Shown in pieces: positions 44,158 to 52,033 of a DNA stretch of 64,000 nucleotides (positions are counted from its first letter, which is position 1; each line of letters begins with the position of its first letter). The translations under genes were made by a program, and so were the position numbers. The stretch lies in assembly GCF_003259185.1 (NCBI RefSeq), contig NZ_QGMP01000001.1, positions 744,001 to 808,000 on the forward strand. The letters are read 5' to 3'. A model generated the notes under the pieces. It made no database searches and had not been told where the DNA came from. It was given only the letters and a program-made list of their open reading frames with translations. The stretch comes from Isoalcanivorax indicus. Its GTDB lineage: Bacteria > Pseudomonadota > Gammaproteobacteria > Pseudomonadales > Alcanivoracaceae.

Positions 44158-45279
44158 TTACTGGAGAATGGCTTCCACGCGGCGGTTTCTGGCGCGGCCC
44201 TCGGCGCTGTGGTTGTCCGCGATCGGCTGGGCCGGGCCGACGCCTACGGCATCAATGCGCGCCGGGTCCACGTCGTAGTGCAGAACCAGCGCGTCGCGCA
44301 CCGCTTCCGCCCGTTGCGCTGACAGGCGCGTGTTGCGCTCGGCCGAGCCGCTGTTGTCAGTGTGCCCTTCCAGACGCAGGCGACCTTCCGGGTACTGCTG
44401 CATCATGTGGGCGACCACGGCCAGACGGGGAATGTCCTGCTGGCGCAGGACCGCCTGGTTGAGCTCGAACTCCACGTACAGGGTTTCGCGAAGGCTCTGT
44501 TCAAGGCTGACCGGGCAGCCGTGCTCGTCCACCTGCGCTCCGGTGGGCGTGTCCGGGCAGCGGTCCAGATAATCGGGTACGCCGTCGCCGTCACTGTCAA
44601 GCGGGCAGCCGCGGCTGTCCACGGGAACGTCCGCCGGGGTGTCCGGGCAGGCGCTGTGCGGCGTGGCGGGTGCGGTGTCTGCCGTGACGGGCGGTGCGGG
44701 GCGGCGGCGCTCGCCGATGACGAAATTGAGCGCGGCGTAGATTTCGCCTTCGATGGCGTTGTCGCGCGACGCCGCGCGCATCGGCCGGGCGCCCAGGTCG
44801 AGCACCCAGTGGTCGGTCAGGCGACGCTGGACACCGGCCTCAATGCCGATCAGTTCCTGCTCATGGCGCTGGTTGCTGCCGGACCGGTCGAAGCGGATCT
44901 GGCCGCCGGTAATGCCCGCATAGGGTTCGAAGCCGAGCAGCGAGGTGTCGTGGAAATGATGTCGCAGAGACAGCAGGGTGACGGTCGCATAGGTGCGCGG
45001 CCCAGGGGTATCACGGACCACATTGTTGCGCTCCCACCACAGCTGGGCGGACCAGTTTTCATGAAAGCGCAGGCCGGCCTGCAGGCCGGGCAGGGTGACT
45101 TCACGGAACGAAATCTTGTCGGTGTCGAACCAGTACTGGCTGAGATGCCCGCCGACATAGCCGTAACGATCGGGCATGTCGCGGTGCAGGCCAGCGTCCC
45201 GCGCATGATCGTGGGCATGGGCGGTGCAGGCGAGTGCGGCAAGTGAGCAACTGATCAAGGCAAGCAAACGATTCTTCAT
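44158..45279 (-). CDS. OmpA-family outer-membrane protein, second paralogue
   Basis: A 373-residue protein with a signal peptide (ending AHA), a His/Asp-rich mature start (HDHARDAGLHRDM) that could bind metal, a beta-barrel domain to about residue 190, a Pro/Ala-rich linker with two TSP3-like segments (DSRGCPLDSDGDGVPDYLDR), and a C-terminal OmpA peptidoglycan-binding domain (LEGHTDNSGSAERNTRLSAQRAE). Architecture and residues closely follow the gene at 42476, consistent with duplication. It is monocistronic with a short downstream hairpin. The histidine-rich start is not seen in the paralogue. Confidence 0.88.
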   Translation of the reverse strand: MKNRLLALISCSLAALACTAHAHDHARDAGLHRDMPDRYGYVGGHLSQYWFDTDKISFREVTLPGLQAGLRFHENWSAQLWWERNNVVRDTPGPRTYATVTLLSLRHHFHDTSLLGFEPYAGITGGQIRFDRSGSNQRHEQELIGIEAGVQRRLTDHWVLDLGARPMRAASRDNAIEGEIYAALNFVIGERRRPAPPVTADTAPATPHSACPDTPADVPVDSRGCPLDSDGDGVPDYLDRCPDTPTGAQVDEHGCPVSLEQSLRETLYVEFELNQAVLRQQDIPRLAVVAHMMQQYPEGRLRLEGHTDNSGSAERNTRLSAQRAEAVRDALVLHYDVDPARIDAVGVGPAQPIADNHSAEGRARNRRVEAILQ

Positions 45280-45424
45280 GGATCTCCGTCCTGGATGAAT
45301 TATTGTGACAGGCAGCGAATGGCACCGTGTCCGGGCATTCCCTGCCGGATGACCTGCGCGATGTTAGGCAGTTGCCGCGGTGGGTGCAATGCCGGGTGGC
45401 CGCTGGCGTGACCGGTTTGGCGAT

Positions 45425-46192
45425 TCAGGTGTCGTGATGGTTGCGCGCGCTGTACAGCGCATAGTCAGCGTCGTTGAGCAGGCTTTGCAAGGCGCGGCTG
45501 CTGGTCTCGGTGGAGGCGACGCCACAGCAGGCACGCAGAGTGATGCTGAGGTCATTGCCCTGGACCTGTTGTTGCGCCAGCCGTTCGCGCAGGTTGTTAC
45601 TGATACGCAGCGCATCGCGCAGGCTGGTGTGTGGCAGCACCAGTATGAACTGGGCCCCCTCGAAACGTCCGAACAGATCGCTTTCGCGAATCTGTGCGCG
45701 CACCTCCCGGGCCAGCATCTGCATGGCCTTGTCCGAGGCATGACGACCGAAGTGATCAATGATGTCGCGATTGTTCTGCAGGTCGATCAGTATCACGGAC
45801 ACGGCGTAGTCGTGCCGACTGCTCAGAGCCAGTTCCCGCTCCAGCATGTTGAGCATATAAGGGCGGTTGTACAGGCCGGTGAGATGATCGTGGCGAGCCA
45901 GTTGCCGCAGGTGCTGGTTGTGGCGTTGCAGTGAGGCGTTGATGCAGCTGACCGGATAAATGACCGCTGGCATGATCAGCAGCGGAATCAGCACCGATAA
46001 TCCCATGGCGAACACCCAGTTGCGTTCACCGGTGGCGAGGATGCTGATGGCGGTTACGGTGACAGAGACGAGCAGCACCAGCAGTGTCAGCTGTGCCGCG
46101 CGGCTGATGCCCCGCAAGCGATCGTGGCTGGTGACGTCCGGCTCGTTGTCCTGAAGTGGATCCTTGTCGAGCGGCTGATTCCAGAATCCCAT
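45425..46192 (-). CDS. Membrane-bound GGDEF-domain protein with degenerate active site
   Basis: A 255-residue protein with two membrane spans (about residues 33-55 and 62-82) and a C-terminal diguanylate-cyclase fold (DHLTGLYNRPYML). The signature GG[DE]EF is replaced by FEGAQF (about residue 190), and the metal/substrate region reads LIDLQNNRDIIDHFG rather than the usual DxDxFKxIND. It is therefore unlikely to make cyclic di-GMP and may instead be a sensor, a GTP-binding regulator or a relic. Length and frame are intact, so it is not a pseudogene by sequence. It is monocistronic. Confidence 0.8.
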   Translation of the reverse strand: MGFWNQPLDKDPLQDNEPDVTSHDRLRGISRAAQLTLLVLLVSVTVTAISILATGERNWVFAMGLSVLIPLLIMPAVIYPVSCINASLQRHNQHLRQLARHDHLTGLYNRPYMLNMLERELALSSRHDYAVSVILIDLQNNRDIIDHFGRHASDKAMQMLAREVRAQIRESDLFGRFEGAQFILVLPHTSLRDALRISNNLRERLAQQQVQGNDLSITLRACCGVASTETSSRALQSLLNDADYALYSARNHHDT

Positions 46193-46252
46193 GCATCCCC
46201 CGGTCTGCTGTCTGGGCAGTCTAGCGCAGGCGAGGGGGGGCGGGGTAGTCGC

Positions 46253-46786
46253 TCAGTGGCCGAGCAGATCCTGCTTCAGCCGGTCGTTATAAGGCCGGTC
46301 GCCGAACCAGACGGTCAGATAGCTCTGCGCGAAGTCGTCGCCTTGCTCGGTGGCCAGCAGTTCACCGTTCAGACTCAGCAGCAAGGTGCCATCCGGGCCA
46401 TAGTCGAGCTGATAGGTGTCGCCATCGCCGATATCGCGATAGCGGGCATTGAAGGCTTGCAGGCGCTCCTGCAGGGCCGCGAAGGTTTCGGCACTGACGT
46501 TGCGCTCGATCATCGCCTCGGCGGCCTTGCCAAAGGCATCACCGGGAACATCGCGGCGATAGGAGAATTGCAGGCGCAGCGGTGCCTCCATCGGGCTGCT
46601 GTGGCGGCGGCAATCATCCCGGTACAGCACGGCTTCACCGACGCGGATCACGCGCAGCGCCCTGACCGTGCCACGCCCGCACTCGGTCAGGCGGATGTCC
46701 TGCTCCTCCAGCCAGGTGGCGGGGTCCGGGCTGGCCATTGCGGTACCGGCCAGCACACCCAGCACTGCAGCGCAGATCATCTTCAT
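46253..46786 (-). CDS. Chalcone-isomerase-like periplasmic protein
   Basis: A 177-residue exported protein (signal ending AMA) with the bacterial chalcone-isomerase-like pattern: GEAVLYRDDC, LQFSYRRDVPGDAF, and the C-terminal YLTVWFGDRPYNDRLKQDLLG. These proteins share the plant chalcone-isomerase fold but not the substrate, and often appear in clusters with DUF2878, DUF1295 and cyclopropane synthase-type genes, as here. It is translationally coupled (four-base ATGA) to the NTF2-like gene upstream. The enzymatic role is unknown; membrane-lipid modification is inferred from context. Confidence 0.75.
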   Translation of the reverse strand: MKMICAAVLGVLAGTAMASPDPATWLEEQDIRLTECGRGTVRALRVIRVGEAVLYRDDCRRHSSPMEAPLRLQFSYRRDVPGDAFGKAAEAMIERNVSAETFAALQERLQAFNARYRDIGDGDTYQLDYGPDGTLLLSLNGELLATEQGDDFAQSYLTVWFGDRPYNDRLKQDLLGH

Positions 46787-47373
46787 AAACGTCCCCTGAT
46801 CCAGCGCACCATGCCGCCAACAATGGGCAGGTGCTGGTAAAAGCCCTGGGTGCTGTCCCAGAAGTCCTGATGCAGCACGATGTCGCCGGCCTCGTTGAAG
46901 CGCAGATGGGTCATGCCCACCGTGTAGCTGTCGATGGCACGACGGGTCACGGTAAACCGGGTGCGCATGCCCCAGCGCACATAAAGATCGCCACCGTCGA
47001 GCGTCCAGCTGAGCAGGTCGACCTCAATGCTGTCGACGGCATTGCCGGTCGCTTCCAGATAAGCCACCAGGGTGTCGCGGTCGGTGGCGCTATGCAGTGT
47101 GTCGTTAAAGAAGAGTGTCTCGGCGTAGGCGCGCCGGGCCCGCTCGCCCACATCATCATCGGTCAGGTGGGTAAAGACGCTGACGAACCGGGCCACGGCG
47201 GCCTCGGGATCAGCCGGGGGCACTGCAGGGAATTGCTGCAGGGCGGCGATATAGTCCTGGGCAAAATCGGGCGCCTTTTCGCGGCCGGCGCATCCGGCCA
47301 GCGTGGCGAAGACGCCGAGCGTCAGCATCAGCCAGAAAAATTTCACGGGAAAGGTCTTGCGGTCAGCAGTCAT
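46783..47373 (-). CDS. NTF2/SnoaL-like lipoprotein
   Basis: A 196-residue protein with a lipoprotein-type signal (LGVFATLAGC; Cys27 for the 47373 start) and a single NTF2-like domain (TLFFNDTLHSATDRDTLVAYLEATG and HLRFNEAGDIVLHQDFWD mark it). The start is uncertain: ATG 47373 has a weak ribosome-binding site and a GTG a few codons later is possible. It is coupled to the chalcone-isomerase-like gene and is divergent from DUF2878 with about 90 bp between starts. Similar sets occur around sterol- and lipid-modifying genes. Function unknown. Confidence 0.72.
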   Translation of the reverse strand: MTADRKTFPVKFFWLMLTLGVFATLAGCAGREKAPDFAQDYIAALQQFPAVPPADPEAAVARFVSVFTHLTDDDVGERARRAYAETLFFNDTLHSATDRDTLVAYLEATGNAVDSIEVDLLSWTLDGGDLYVRWGMRTRFTVTRRAIDSYTVGMTHLRFNEAGDIVLHQDFWDSTQGFYQHLPIVGGMVRWIRGRL

Positions 47374-47466
47374 CAGGTCAGTTTGCGCCGCCCCCGGTGA
47401 ACCGGCTGTGAAGCGCGGCCCTGCGGCTTCACAGGCCATTCATGGCGAACGTGAAAGCATGCTCGA

Positions 47467-48045
47467 ATGAAAACGTCCTTGCGCAGTGCCGTGATCGGCA
47501 ACTTTGTCATTTTCCAGTGCCTCTGGTTCGCGGCCATTCTCGGCGCGGCGCGAGGCATCCAGTGGCCGGTGTTTGTGGCGCTGGCGCTTATGCTGGGTTG
47601 GGCGCGGCTGCACGGTAGTCCGTGGCGCAGCGACATGCGCATGGCAGCGGCGGGGCTGGCCATCGGCCTGGCGGTCGAGCCGCTGTGGCTGGCTGCAGGC
47701 GTTATCGAATACCGGCTGCAATGGTCCGCCAGCCTGCCTCCCCTCTGGATTCTGGCATTGTGGTGCGGGTTTGCCGTGACCTTCAATCACAGCCTGGCCT
47801 GGTTATGTGGGCGGCGCTGGCTGGCGGTGGTGTTTGGCGCGCTGGGCAGCGCCGGGTCGGTGATTGCAGGGGTGCGACTCGGCGCGGCCGAAGCGCCTGC
47901 CGGGCTGACGTCGCTGGTGCTGGCTTACGCAGCCCTCTGGGCAGTGATTGTACCGGCGCTGGCCTGGTGGGCGACACGCCCACCACCGGGGCCGGGCGCC
48001 GCAGAGCATGGCGATGCCGACAGAGGTGATCATGGAATCGCCTGA
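47467..48045 (+). CDS. DUF2878-family membrane protein
   Basis: A 192-residue integral membrane protein with five to six hydrophobic segments, matching the DUF2878 pattern (WARLHGSPWRSDMRMAAAGLAIG and FAVTFNHSLAWL). Its function is unknown, but it is usually found beside cyclopropane synthase-type genes, as here. It overlaps the next gene by 14 bp, giving a DUF2878-DUF1295-cfa unit. The start at 47467 lacks a clear ribosome-binding site. An alternative start a few codons downstream cannot be excluded. Confidence 0.75.
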   Translation: MKTSLRSAVIGNFVIFQCLWFAAILGAARGIQWPVFVALALMLGWARLHGSPWRSDMRMAAAGLAIGLAVEPLWLAAGVIEYRLQWSASLPPLWILALWCGFAVTFNHSLAWLCGRRWLAVVFGALGSAGSVIAGVRLGAAEAPAGLTSLVLAYAALWAVIVPALAWWATRPPPGPGAAEHGDADRGDHGIA

Positions 48046-48826
48046 TACGTTCGTGCTCTGGGTGGCCGCCCTGGTGCTTGCGCTCGTCTGCCTGTTGGGC
48101 TGGTGGGTGCAGTGCCGCACCCGCAATGCCGCCCACGCGGATGTCATCTGGTCTTTCGGCGTCGGCGCCACCTCGCTGTTTTATCTGGCCATGGGCGAGG
48201 GGCCCTGGTTGTTGCGCCTGGTCACTGCGGCGTTGATCGGCTTCTGGTCGCTGCGACTGGGCAGCCATATATGGCGTCGCGTGCGCGCGGAAGAGCACGA
48301 GGAAGGGCGCTATGCGGCCATGCGCGAAGCGCTTGGCGAGCGCATCAATCTGTTTCACCTGTTCTTTTTTCTCGGCCAGGGGGTGTTGGCGTGGTTGTTT
48401 GCCCTGCCGGCGTGGGTCATTGCGGCGCATCCCGGGCCGCTGGTGATCTGGTCGCTGGTGCTGGGCGGCGCCGTCGGCGTTATCGCCTTGCTGGGCGAAC
48501 GCGAAGCGGACCGGCAGCTGGATCGTTTCCGCCGTAACCCGGCCCATCGCGGCAAGACCTGCCGGGAGGGGCTGTGGCGCTATTCCCGCCACCCCAACTA
48601 CTTCTTTGAATGGCTGCACTGGTTCAGCTATCCGCTGCTGGCGGTGGGCGCCGCCTGGGCCGGCTGGCTGTGGCTGGCGCCGGTCATGATGTTCCTGTTC
48701 CTGTGGTTCGTGACGGGGATTCCCTATACCGAACGGCAGGCCCTCAAAAGTCGCGGTGAGGATTACCGCGAGTACCAGCGCACCACCAGCGCCTTTATTC
48801 CCTGGAGACCCCGTCATGGTCATTGA
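48032..48826 (+). CDS. DUF1295-family membrane protein (steroid 5-alpha-reductase-like fold)
   Basis: A 264-residue membrane protein with about six spans and the DUF1295/isoprenylcysteine-methyltransferase-like C-terminal motif GLWRYSRHPNYFFEWLHWFSYPL, followed by GIPYTERQALKSRGEDYREYQ. The family resembles steroid 5-alpha reductases and may reduce double bonds or methylate lipids. The start at 48032 is preceded by AGAGGTG. It overlaps the upstream and downstream genes by 14 and 11 bp, which suggests a tight operon with the cyclopropane synthase-type methyltransferase. Confidence 0.82.
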   Translation: MESPDTFVLWVAALVLALVCLLGWWVQCRTRNAAHADVIWSFGVGATSLFYLAMGEGPWLLRLVTAALIGFWSLRLGSHIWRRVRAEEHEEGRYAAMREALGERINLFHLFFFLGQGVLAWLFALPAWVIAAHPGPLVIWSLVLGGAVGVIALLGEREADRQLDRFRRNPAHRGKTCREGLWRYSRHPNYFFEWLHWFSYPLLAVGAAWAGWLWLAPVMMFLFLWFVTGIPYTERQALKSRGEDYREYQRTTSAFIPWRPRHGH

Positions 48827-49853
48827 GCTTGCAGAACGCCGTTGGCTGCCCGACAGCCTGATCCGCTTCGGGATTCGCAAATTACTGGGTCAACGGCTGC
48901 GCCTGGAGCAGGCCGGTGATCCGATGCAGGTCGAGGCGCGCAAGACGGCGCTGATGGAGGCGCTGGCGCAAGGGCCGGTGGCCGAGCAGCAGCAAGCGGC
49001 CAACGATCAGCACTACGAAGTGCCCGCGTCCTTTTATCTGCGTGCACTCGGGCCGCACCTGAAATATTCCAGCTGTGTCTGGGACGAGACCACGCTGACG
49101 CTGGAGCAGGCTGAAGAGGCCATGTTGGCGCTGACCTGTGAACGTGCCGCGCTGGACAATGGCCAGCGGATTCTGGAGCTGGGCTGCGGCTGGGGTTCCC
49201 TGTCGTTGTGGATGGCACAACAGTATCCGGGCAGCGAGATCATCAGCGTGTCCAATTCCGGCTCACAGAAGGCGTTCATCGATCAGCGTGCGCGCGAGCG
49301 AGGCCTGACCAACCTGACTGTCGTCACCGCCGACGCAGCGACCTTCCAGCCTGAAGGGCAGTTTGATCGGGTGGTGTCGGTGGAAATGTTCGAGCACATG
49401 CGCAATCACCGTGAACTGATGCATCGCATTCACGACTGGCTGGTGCCGGGCGGCAAGCTGTTCGTGCATATTTTCTGTCACGATCAGGTGTTCTACCCGT
49501 TCGAGACCGAGGGCGAGGCCAACTGGATGGGGCGGATGTTCTTCACCGGCGGCGTGATGCCGTCCTGGGATCTGCTCGAGCGTTGCCAGGAGCGTCTGAC
49601 GCTGGACGACAAGTGGCGCGTCAACGGGGTGCATTATTCTCGTACGCTGGAAGCGTGGCTCGACAACGCCGACCGGCACCAGGACGAATTGATACCGGTG
49701 CTGGCCAGCACCTATGGAGCCGATGAAGCCAAGGTGTGGCTGCAGCGCTGGCGCATGTTTTTCATGGCCTGCTCCGAGCTTTTCGCTTATCGTGGCGGCG
49801 AGGAATGGTTCGTGGGGCATTATCGCTTCACCCGTCCTGAAACAGGTGTCTGA
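48816..49853 (+). CDS. cfa: Cyclopropane-fatty-acyl-phospholipid synthase family protein
   Basis: A 345-residue SAM-dependent lipid methyltransferase. The SAM motif is ILELGCGWGSLSLWMA (about residues 115-130), the family loop is YEVPASFYLRALG, and the C-terminal SELFAYRGGEEWFVGHYRF closes the fold. Such enzymes add a methylene bridge, or a methyl group in related forms, to unsaturated acyl chains of phospholipids. I start at ATG 48816, inside the previous gene, with CTGGAGA upstream. It completes a DUF2878-DUF1295-cfa operon. The exact product (cyclopropane or 10-methyl lipid) is not visible. Confidence 0.87.
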   Translation: MVIELAERRWLPDSLIRFGIRKLLGQRLRLEQAGDPMQVEARKTALMEALAQGPVAEQQQAANDQHYEVPASFYLRALGPHLKYSSCVWDETTLTLEQAEEAMLALTCERAALDNGQRILELGCGWGSLSLWMAQQYPGSEIISVSNSGSQKAFIDQRARERGLTNLTVVTADAATFQPEGQFDRVVSVEMFEHMRNHRELMHRIHDWLVPGGKLFVHIFCHDQVFYPFETEGEANWMGRMFFTGGVMPSWDLLERCQERLTLDDKWRVNGVHYSRTLEAWLDNADRHQDELIPVLASTYGADEAKVWLQRWRMFFMACSELFAYRGGEEWFVGHYRFTRPETGV

Positions 49854-49868
49854 AACGGACTGTCTGCC

Positions 49869-51179
49869 ATGTCAAAACGCCGGACCGGTGTCCAGCACCG
49901 CCTGACCCGTGTCTACCTGATGCAGGTCGTGCTGATCAGCCTGGCCACTGTGCTCGGCGTGATGGCCACCGCCAAGATCATCGAGCATGTGCTGGTCAAG
50001 CAGGCGCTGAAGCTGGAAGCCGAGCATTACTGGGCGTTGTACGAAGACGATCCCGATTTTCCTCGTCCCAATACACGACATCTGCTCGGGCTGCTGGTGC
50101 GCGAAGACGGTGGCCCGGACAGCATCCCCGCCAGTTTCCGGCAGTTGACGCCGGGCTATCACCGCATTGATCTGAATGATGACCGCCCGCTGGTGTATGT
50201 GGAATACCATCCCTCTGCGGAGGTGGCCGCCAGGCTGTATCTGATCTTCGACGAGCGCCGCGTTTCCGCACTGGCCCTCGTCTTCGGTGTGTTGCCCCTG
50301 ACCGGCGTGTTGCTGGTGATTTATCTGATGTCCTTCCTGTCCTGGCGCAAGTCACGCCAGTTGATGTCGCCACTGGTGCAACTGGCCGAGATGCTGCGCG
50401 GGGCACCGATTACTGATCCCCGCGCTGCGCGCCCGGCGTTTGACGAGATCGAGACAGAAGCCGATTCCGAAGTGGCGGTGCTGGTGGCCTCACTGGAAGC
50501 CTACGCGGATCGCTTGCTCGATTTCGTCGAGCGCGAGCGTCAGTTTACCCGTGATGCCAGCCATGAGCTGCGTACACCACTGGCGGTGATTCAGGCCAAT
50601 CTCGCCTTGCTGGCGGCACGTTTTCCGGAGACGCCATCGGTGCAGCGCATCGAGGATACCGTGGAAGACATGGAGGCACTGATTGCCACCCTGTTGCTGC
50701 TGGCGCGCAGTGAACATCGCGATTTGCCCGAGGAGCGGCTGATCGTCAACGATCTGGTACTGAATCTGGTGGAACGCCTTCAGCCGCTGGCGGACAACAA
50801 GCAGGTGGAGCTGGTGTGTGAACAGCGCGCCATGCTCAAGCTGACGGCGCCGGAGCAGGTGCTGGCCATTGTTGTGACCAACCTGGTGCGTAACGCCATC
50901 AACTACACCAATTCCGGCAGCGTGCAGGTGATCGTTGGCCGCCAGGAAGTGCTGGTGCGTGATACCGGGCCAGGGATCAATCCGGACGATCTGGAGCGGC
51001 TGCTACAGCCTTTCGAGCGCGGCACCGGGAACAAGGAAGGCGGGCACGGTCTGGGCCTGGCCATCGTGCAGCGGTTGTGCGAGCGTTTTCGCTGGAAGCT
51101 GGAGGTGGCCAGTGAACTGGGTCACGGCACCCAGGTCCGCATCACCTTTCCGGCGTGGCAGACCTGGACCCGTTTCTGA
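49869..51179 (+). CDS. Sensor histidine kinase
   Basis: A 436-residue two-component sensor with two membrane spans (about residues 18-36 and 140-160) around a ~100-residue periplasmic sensor, a HAMP-like linker, the phosphoacceptor box FTRDASHELRTPLAV (His232) and a HATPase_c domain (NAINYTNSG, VRDTGPGI, GHGLGLAIVQRL). It is 15 bp after cfa and may be cotranscribed with it. The response-regulator gene lies on the opposite strand with stops only 2 bp apart, a convergent rather than operonic arrangement. The signal is unknown. Confidence 0.92.
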   Translation: MSKRRTGVQHRLTRVYLMQVVLISLATVLGVMATAKIIEHVLVKQALKLEAEHYWALYEDDPDFPRPNTRHLLGLLVREDGGPDSIPASFRQLTPGYHRIDLNDDRPLVYVEYHPSAEVAARLYLIFDERRVSALALVFGVLPLTGVLLVIYLMSFLSWRKSRQLMSPLVQLAEMLRGAPITDPRAARPAFDEIETEADSEVAVLVASLEAYADRLLDFVERERQFTRDASHELRTPLAVIQANLALLAARFPETPSVQRIEDTVEDMEALIATLLLLARSEHRDLPEERLIVNDLVLNLVERLQPLADNKQVELVCEQRAMLKLTAPEQVLAIVVTNLVRNAINYTNSGSVQVIVGRQEVLVRDTGPGINPDDLERLLQPFERGTGNKEGGHGLGLAIVQRLCERFRWKLEVASELGHGTQVRITFPAWQTWTRF

Positions 51180-51181
51180 CC

Positions 51182-51880
51182 TCAGGCCGGTTCGCGAATG
51201 CAGAAGCCCACCCCGGGCATGGTTTCCAGCAGGTGCACATCAAAGGGCTTGTCCACCGCCTTGCGCAGGTTATACAGATGGCTGCGCAGGGCATCGGAAT
51301 CCGGCACCAGATCGCCCCACAATTCCTGCTCCAGCTGCTCGCGGCTGACCACCTTGGGCGTTTCGCGCATCAGAATACGCAGGATGCGGAAGGCGGTGGG
51401 TGACAACTTCAGCACCTGACCGCCACGCCGCACTTCCTGGCGGGCCGGGTCCAGTTCCAGATCGGCCACGGCGAGAATATGCGGTGCCACTTCGCGGCGT
51501 TCGCGGCGCACCAGGGCCTGGATGCGCGCGGACAGTTCCGGCAGGGCAAACGGCTTGACCAGATAATCGTCACCGCCCCGGCGGAAGCCTTCCAGTTTGT
51601 CGTCCAGCTGGTCACGGGCGGTGAGGAAGATCACCGGCGTATCCAGCGTCAGGTCGTGGCGCAGGTATTCGCACAGGGAATAGCCATCCTCGCCGGGCAG
51701 CATGATATCCAGCAGGATCAGGTCGTAATGGTGCTCACGCAGCAAGGAGCGTGCGAGGGCGCCGTCCCCCGCATAATCGGCCGAGGCCCCCAGTTCTTCG
51801 AGGTACTCGACCACGGTCTGGGCCAGTTGGCGGTGGTCTTCCACCAGCAGGATGGCGAGTTTTTCCAGCGGTCGGGTCAT
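51182..51880 (-). CDS. OmpR-family response regulator
   Basis: A 232-residue DNA-binding regulator. The receiver domain has VEDHRQL, phosphoacceptor Asp58 (LILLDIMLPGEDG) and FLTARDQ. The winged helix-turn-helix effector domain has KVVSREQLEQELWG and LRSHLYNLRKAVDKPF. The start at 51880 (MTRPLEKL) is preferred over an upstream ATG because it fits the receiver fold. It is convergent with the sensor kinase and likely its partner. A dyad at 51905-51923 lies just upstream, consistent with autoregulation. Targets may include the iron-uptake gene at 52034, which is divergent from it. Confidence 0.91.
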   Translation of the reverse strand: MTRPLEKLAILLVEDHRQLAQTVVEYLEELGASADYAGDGALARSLLREHHYDLILLDIMLPGEDGYSLCEYLRHDLTLDTPVIFLTARDQLDDKLEGFRRGGDDYLVKPFALPELSARIQALVRRERREVAPHILAVADLELDPARQEVRRGGQVLKLSPTAFRILRILMRETPKVVSREQLEQELWGDLVPDSDALRSHLYNLRKAVDKPFDVHLLETMPGVGFCIREPA

Positions 51881-51904
51881 GGCAACGTGATCCTTGTGGT
51901 TTGA

Positions 51905-51923
51905 GATATCCGTATTGGATACC
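51905..51923. promoter_or_regulatory. Palindrome between the response regulator and TonB receptor genes
   Basis: GATATCC-GTATT-GGATACC (six of seven arm positions match) lies about 25 bp upstream of the response-regulator start. It could be its own operator. No other support. Confidence 0.4.
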
Positions 51924-51979
51924 ACTATCGTCCTGAGGAGCGCGTCAACGCAAGATCAATGCTGCGACACTTTGCCACA

Positions 51980-52008
51980 TTGAGGCCTGTCCGGGCCCTC
52001 CTGATAAT
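51980..52008 (+). promoter_or_regulatory. Sigma-70-like promoter for the TonB receptor
   Basis: TTGAGG (51980-51985), a 17-bp spacer and GATAAT (52003-52008) lie 25 bp before the receptor start. The hexamers and spacing fit a housekeeping promoter. Confidence 0.5.
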
Positions 52009-52033
52009 GCTGCCCTGACTGGATTCCGGGGTT

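Noticed and set aside
43998-44462. Short plus-strand frame starting in the repeat-bearing gap
   Set aside because: Most of it is antisense to the OmpA gene at 44158, and the start lies in the direct repeats with no ribosome-binding site.
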